In this document: positions 62,041-64,000 of the stretch, one piece after another | Numbering within the stretch: position 1 is the stretch's first letter | Layout: each line of letters begins with the position of its first letter | NCBI GenBank assembly: GCA_050288425.1 | Contig: JBNKDU010000035.1 | Coordinates: 1 to 64,000 of the forward strand | Direction of reading: 5' to 3' | Length of the DNA stretch: 64,000 nt | Origin: JARRKU01 sp050288425 | Lineage (GTDB): Bacteria > Desulfobacterota > Desulfobacteria > Desulfobacterales > Desulfosarcinaceae | Made by a program: the position numbers and the translations under genes | The notes under the pieces: model-generated | Told to the model about the DNA's origin: nothing | The model's input: only the letters and a program-made list of their open reading frames with translations | The model's database searches: none

Positions 62041-62178
62041 TCAAAAGTTTGCTACAAGGCGAATACCATACTCCCGTGGGATGTGCAATCCATTCCCGAG
62101 CCGCCGCCGAAAAGCGGGTGGGCCGAGACAATCCGGGACAGGTCATCGTCCCGCCTTCGGGTGGTCGGGGGAAGAATA

Positions 62179-62208
62179 TTGACAATCCACTGGATAGGAT
62201 ACTAAAAA
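62179..62208 (+). promoter_or_regulatory. Sigma-70-like promoter for the kinase gene
   Basis: TTGACA at 62179-62184, a perfect -35 box, is followed after 18 bases by TAAAAA at 62203-62208. The kinase start is about 190 bases downstream. The position between divergent operons makes coordinated control possible. Confidence 0.5.
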
Positions 62209-62399
62209 TTGCTATTGTGACCGAGCATTGGAGAAACATTGGATCTCAACCGCCTGCCGACCGGAACCACAGCGCCAAAAATGGAATGATTCGCACGGCG
62301 GCCCACAAGAGGCCAATGACCTGCCGATGTGCCGTGTCGTCTCTATGAGACCCGATCAGATAGCGGGCGACACGGCGGCACGACTGGGGGGAACGGGAC

Positions 62400-64000
62400 A
62401 TGACCGCTGATCAGAAAACATCTACCACGATGATTTGGCTGAAGCAGCTGACCACGAGCACCTTTGCCAACATCAACGAGAAAATCGACCGAGTGGAAAT
62501 CGTGCGCCGGAATAAAAAAATTTTGTTCATCTTGGCAGTCGTCTGGATCGGGCTGATGGTGGCCGGCCATCTGCTCTTCGGCTCCATGGGACAGAAACGG
62601 ATGGACGCCTTCCTGGCGAAAGGTGCCGCCGCCGCGGTACAATTGGCCGAAGGATGCGGTCCGCATCTGCTGGAAGGCAATGTCCTGGAACTCAGCCGTA
62701 AGGTGGCGGAGTTCACCGACGAGCGGGATGCGTTGTTTACGGCAATCCTCGACCACGAAAACAGAATCATGGGGCATTCCGACCCCGAGCAGATGAACCG
62801 CATCGCAGCGCCCCTGGCAGACGAAAAAGTCCTGCGCACATTGGACGGTGTCAACGTGCTCACCGGCCGGACCGCCGAAGGCCGGGACGTGGTCACTTTC
62901 GGTCGCGATATCACCTATTCCGGGGTGGTCATCGGCAGGGTGATCTATGGATTACCGGCGGAGAAGCTGGAAGCGGTCACCGGCGGCATGGGTACCTTTC
63001 GTCTGCTTTTCATTCTGCTGGTTACCCTGGGTTGCGGTCTGACGGCGTTCTGGACCGACCGCAGCCGGCGCCGGATAAAGGCGCCCCCCGCGGCCGGGGC
63101 CATGGACGGCTCCACCATCGGTCCCTACCGGCTGCGTGAAAAGATCGCCCAGGGCGGTATGGCCGAACTTTATATGGCCGATTATGTCCGCGGAGACGGT
63201 TTCCGGCGGTCCATGGCGGTCAAGCGGGTGTTGCCCCACCTGGCCGAAAACCAGGATTTCATCAATATGTTCATCCGGGAGGCCCGGCTGGCCGCTTTGC
63301 TGCAACATCCGAACATCGTGCAGATATTCGATTTCGGAAAGATCAAGGATGCCTACTTCATCGCCATGGAGTTCATCGACGGATTGAACCTGGGCCAGAT
63401 GATGAGCCAGCTCAAGAAAGGCCTGCCGGTCAATGTGGCCATCTTCGTGGCCATCAAGATCAGCCTGGGGCTGGACTATTCCCACAAGCGCAAGGATGAC
63501 GAGACCGACCAGCCGCTGGGCATCGTGCATCGCGATATCAGTCCCCAGAATATCCTGGTCTCCTTCCAGGGAGAGGTCAAGATCAGCGATTTCGGCATCT
63601 CCAAGGCCAACACCGAGCCCAGCCTCACCCAGGCGGGGGTGATCAAGGGCAAGTTGAGCTACCTTTCGCCCGAACAGGCCCTGGGACAGCCCGTGGACCA
63701 CCAGTGCGATATCTACGCGCTGGGGCTGGTCATCTATGAAATTCTCACGGCGAGCCGCGTATACCAGTTCGACACCGACATCGAGGCGATCCGCACCATT
63801 CCGGAGATGGAAATCGACCCCATCCGCCAAATCCGGCCGGACGTTCCCGAGGGATTGCAGGCCATCATTCAAAAATGCCTCAACAAGGACAAGGCGCACC
63901 GGTATCAGGACGCGAGGGATCTCCACGACGATCTCATCAGGCTCAAGGCCGAATTGCAAATCCCTTTCGACGCCTCCGATCTTTCCAATTTCATGAGAGA
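62400..64000 (+). CDS. Transmembrane Ser/Thr protein kinase (partial, runs off the window)
   Basis: The first 533 residues are visible. A membrane helix at 41-60, an extracytoplasmic sensor-like domain (about 62-195) and a second helix at about 198-218 come first. The kinase domain follows from about 243: Gly-rich loop IAQGGMAELYMA, catalytic Lys 275 (AVKR), HRD at 377-379 with N384, and DFG at 397-399. The periplasmic sensor comes before the kinase, the reverse of the usual PknB order. GGGGGGAAC precedes the ATG. Being divergent from the FHA operon, it is a candidate T6SS-controlling kinase like PpkA. All key residues are intact. The true end lies beyond 64000. Confidence 0.9.
   Translation, partial: MTADQKTSTTMIWLKQLTTSTFANINEKIDRVEIVRRNKKILFILAVVWIGLMVAGHLLFGSMGQKRMDAFLAKGAAAAVQLAEGCGPHLLEGNVLELSRKVAEFTDERDALFTAILDHENRIMGHSDPEQMNRIAAPLADEKVLRTLDGVNVLTGRTAEGRDVVTFGRDITYSGVVIGRVIYGLPAEKLEAVTGGMGTFRLLFILLVTLGCGLTAFWTDRSRRRIKAPPAAGAMDGSTIGPYRLREKIAQGGMAELYMADYVRGDGFRRSMAVKRVLPHLAENQDFINMFIREARLAALLQHPNIVQIFDFGKIKDAYFIAMEFIDGLNLGQMMSQLKKGLPVNVAIFVAIKISLGLDYSHKRKDDETDQPLGIVHRDISPQNILVSFQGEVKISDFGISKANTEPSLTQAGVIKGKLSYLSPEQALGQPVDHQCDIYALGLVIYEILTASRVYQFDTDIEAIRTIPEMEIDPIRQIRPDVPEGLQAIIQKCLNKDKAHRYQDARDLHDDLIRLKAELQIPFDASDLSNFMR

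Larger units (their letters stand above)
61957..62399. other. Divergent promoter region of the deacetylase operon and the kinase gene
   Basis: The 443-base gap has no convincing gene. It is more AT-rich than its surroundings from about 62020 to 62280 and contains promoter-like boxes in both directions. I saw no strong hairpin or tRNA. Confidence 0.6.

Overview
The window is about 60% GC, densely packed and coding on both strands. It fits a Gram-negative deltaproteobacterium, most likely a Desulfosarcina-like sulfate reducer (Desulfobacterota). That guess rests on gene style and mix (a sigma-54-type pilin promoter, a PilGHI-like ABC set next to pilA, a periplasmic Mo hydroxylase with a cytochrome, a kinase/FHA-linked T6SS); no rRNA or other phylogenetic marker is present.

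Layout. (1) 1-6946: a type IV pilin with a sigma-54-like promoter and its own terminator, then an overlapping gene chain of ABC ATPase, ABC permease, a membrane-anchored repeat/pseudopilin-tail protein and two glycosyltransferases, facing a MurJ/Wzx-type flippase. (2) 7190-29901: a complete type VI secretion system on the + strand. All 13 core components are present (TssJ, K, L, M, A, B, C, Hcp, E, F, G, ClpV, VgrG) plus TagF, preceded by two unusual accessory genes. A 260-bp palindromic element splits the operon between tagF and tssA. (3) 29931-47624: the T6SS tip/cargo region. A four-gene module (DUF2169+pentapeptide, pentapeptide, DUF3540, DUF4150/PAAR-like) occurs twice. Copy A follows the long VgrG and leads into a protein-lysine-methyltransferase-like enzyme and two orphans. 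Copy B is followed by a short VgrG that lacks its needle and a 505-aa protein that carries a needle-like tail, an Ig-like domain and two hydrophobic segments. (4) 47673-55030: a COMM-like protein, a small DUF2892 membrane protein, a [2Fe-2S]/Mo-hydroxylase/dihaem cytochrome operon and a UPF0182 membrane protein. (5) 55372-64000: a cysteinyl-tRNA-synthetase paralogue with a broken zinc site, then a minus-strand operon (polysaccharide deacetylase, TPR-LysM lipoprotein, two-FHA protein, TssB-TssC fusion) divergent from a transmembrane Ser/Thr kinase that runs off the window.

How it may work together (inference). The kinase and FHA proteins probably control T6SS assembly through threonine phosphorylation. 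The first T6SS gene ends in six repeated T-V-hydrophobic motifs, five with I/L at +3, which look like docking sites for FHA domains. The duplicated DUF2169/pentapeptide/DUF3540/DUF4150 modules appear to form or load alternative VgrG tips; no conventional PAAR protein is present, so the DUF4150 proteins probably supply the tip. The main candidates for undescribed biology are the TssB-TssC fusion, the split VgrG plus 505-aa tail protein, the methyltransferase inside the tip locus, the bacterial COMM-like protein and the CysRS-like enzyme.
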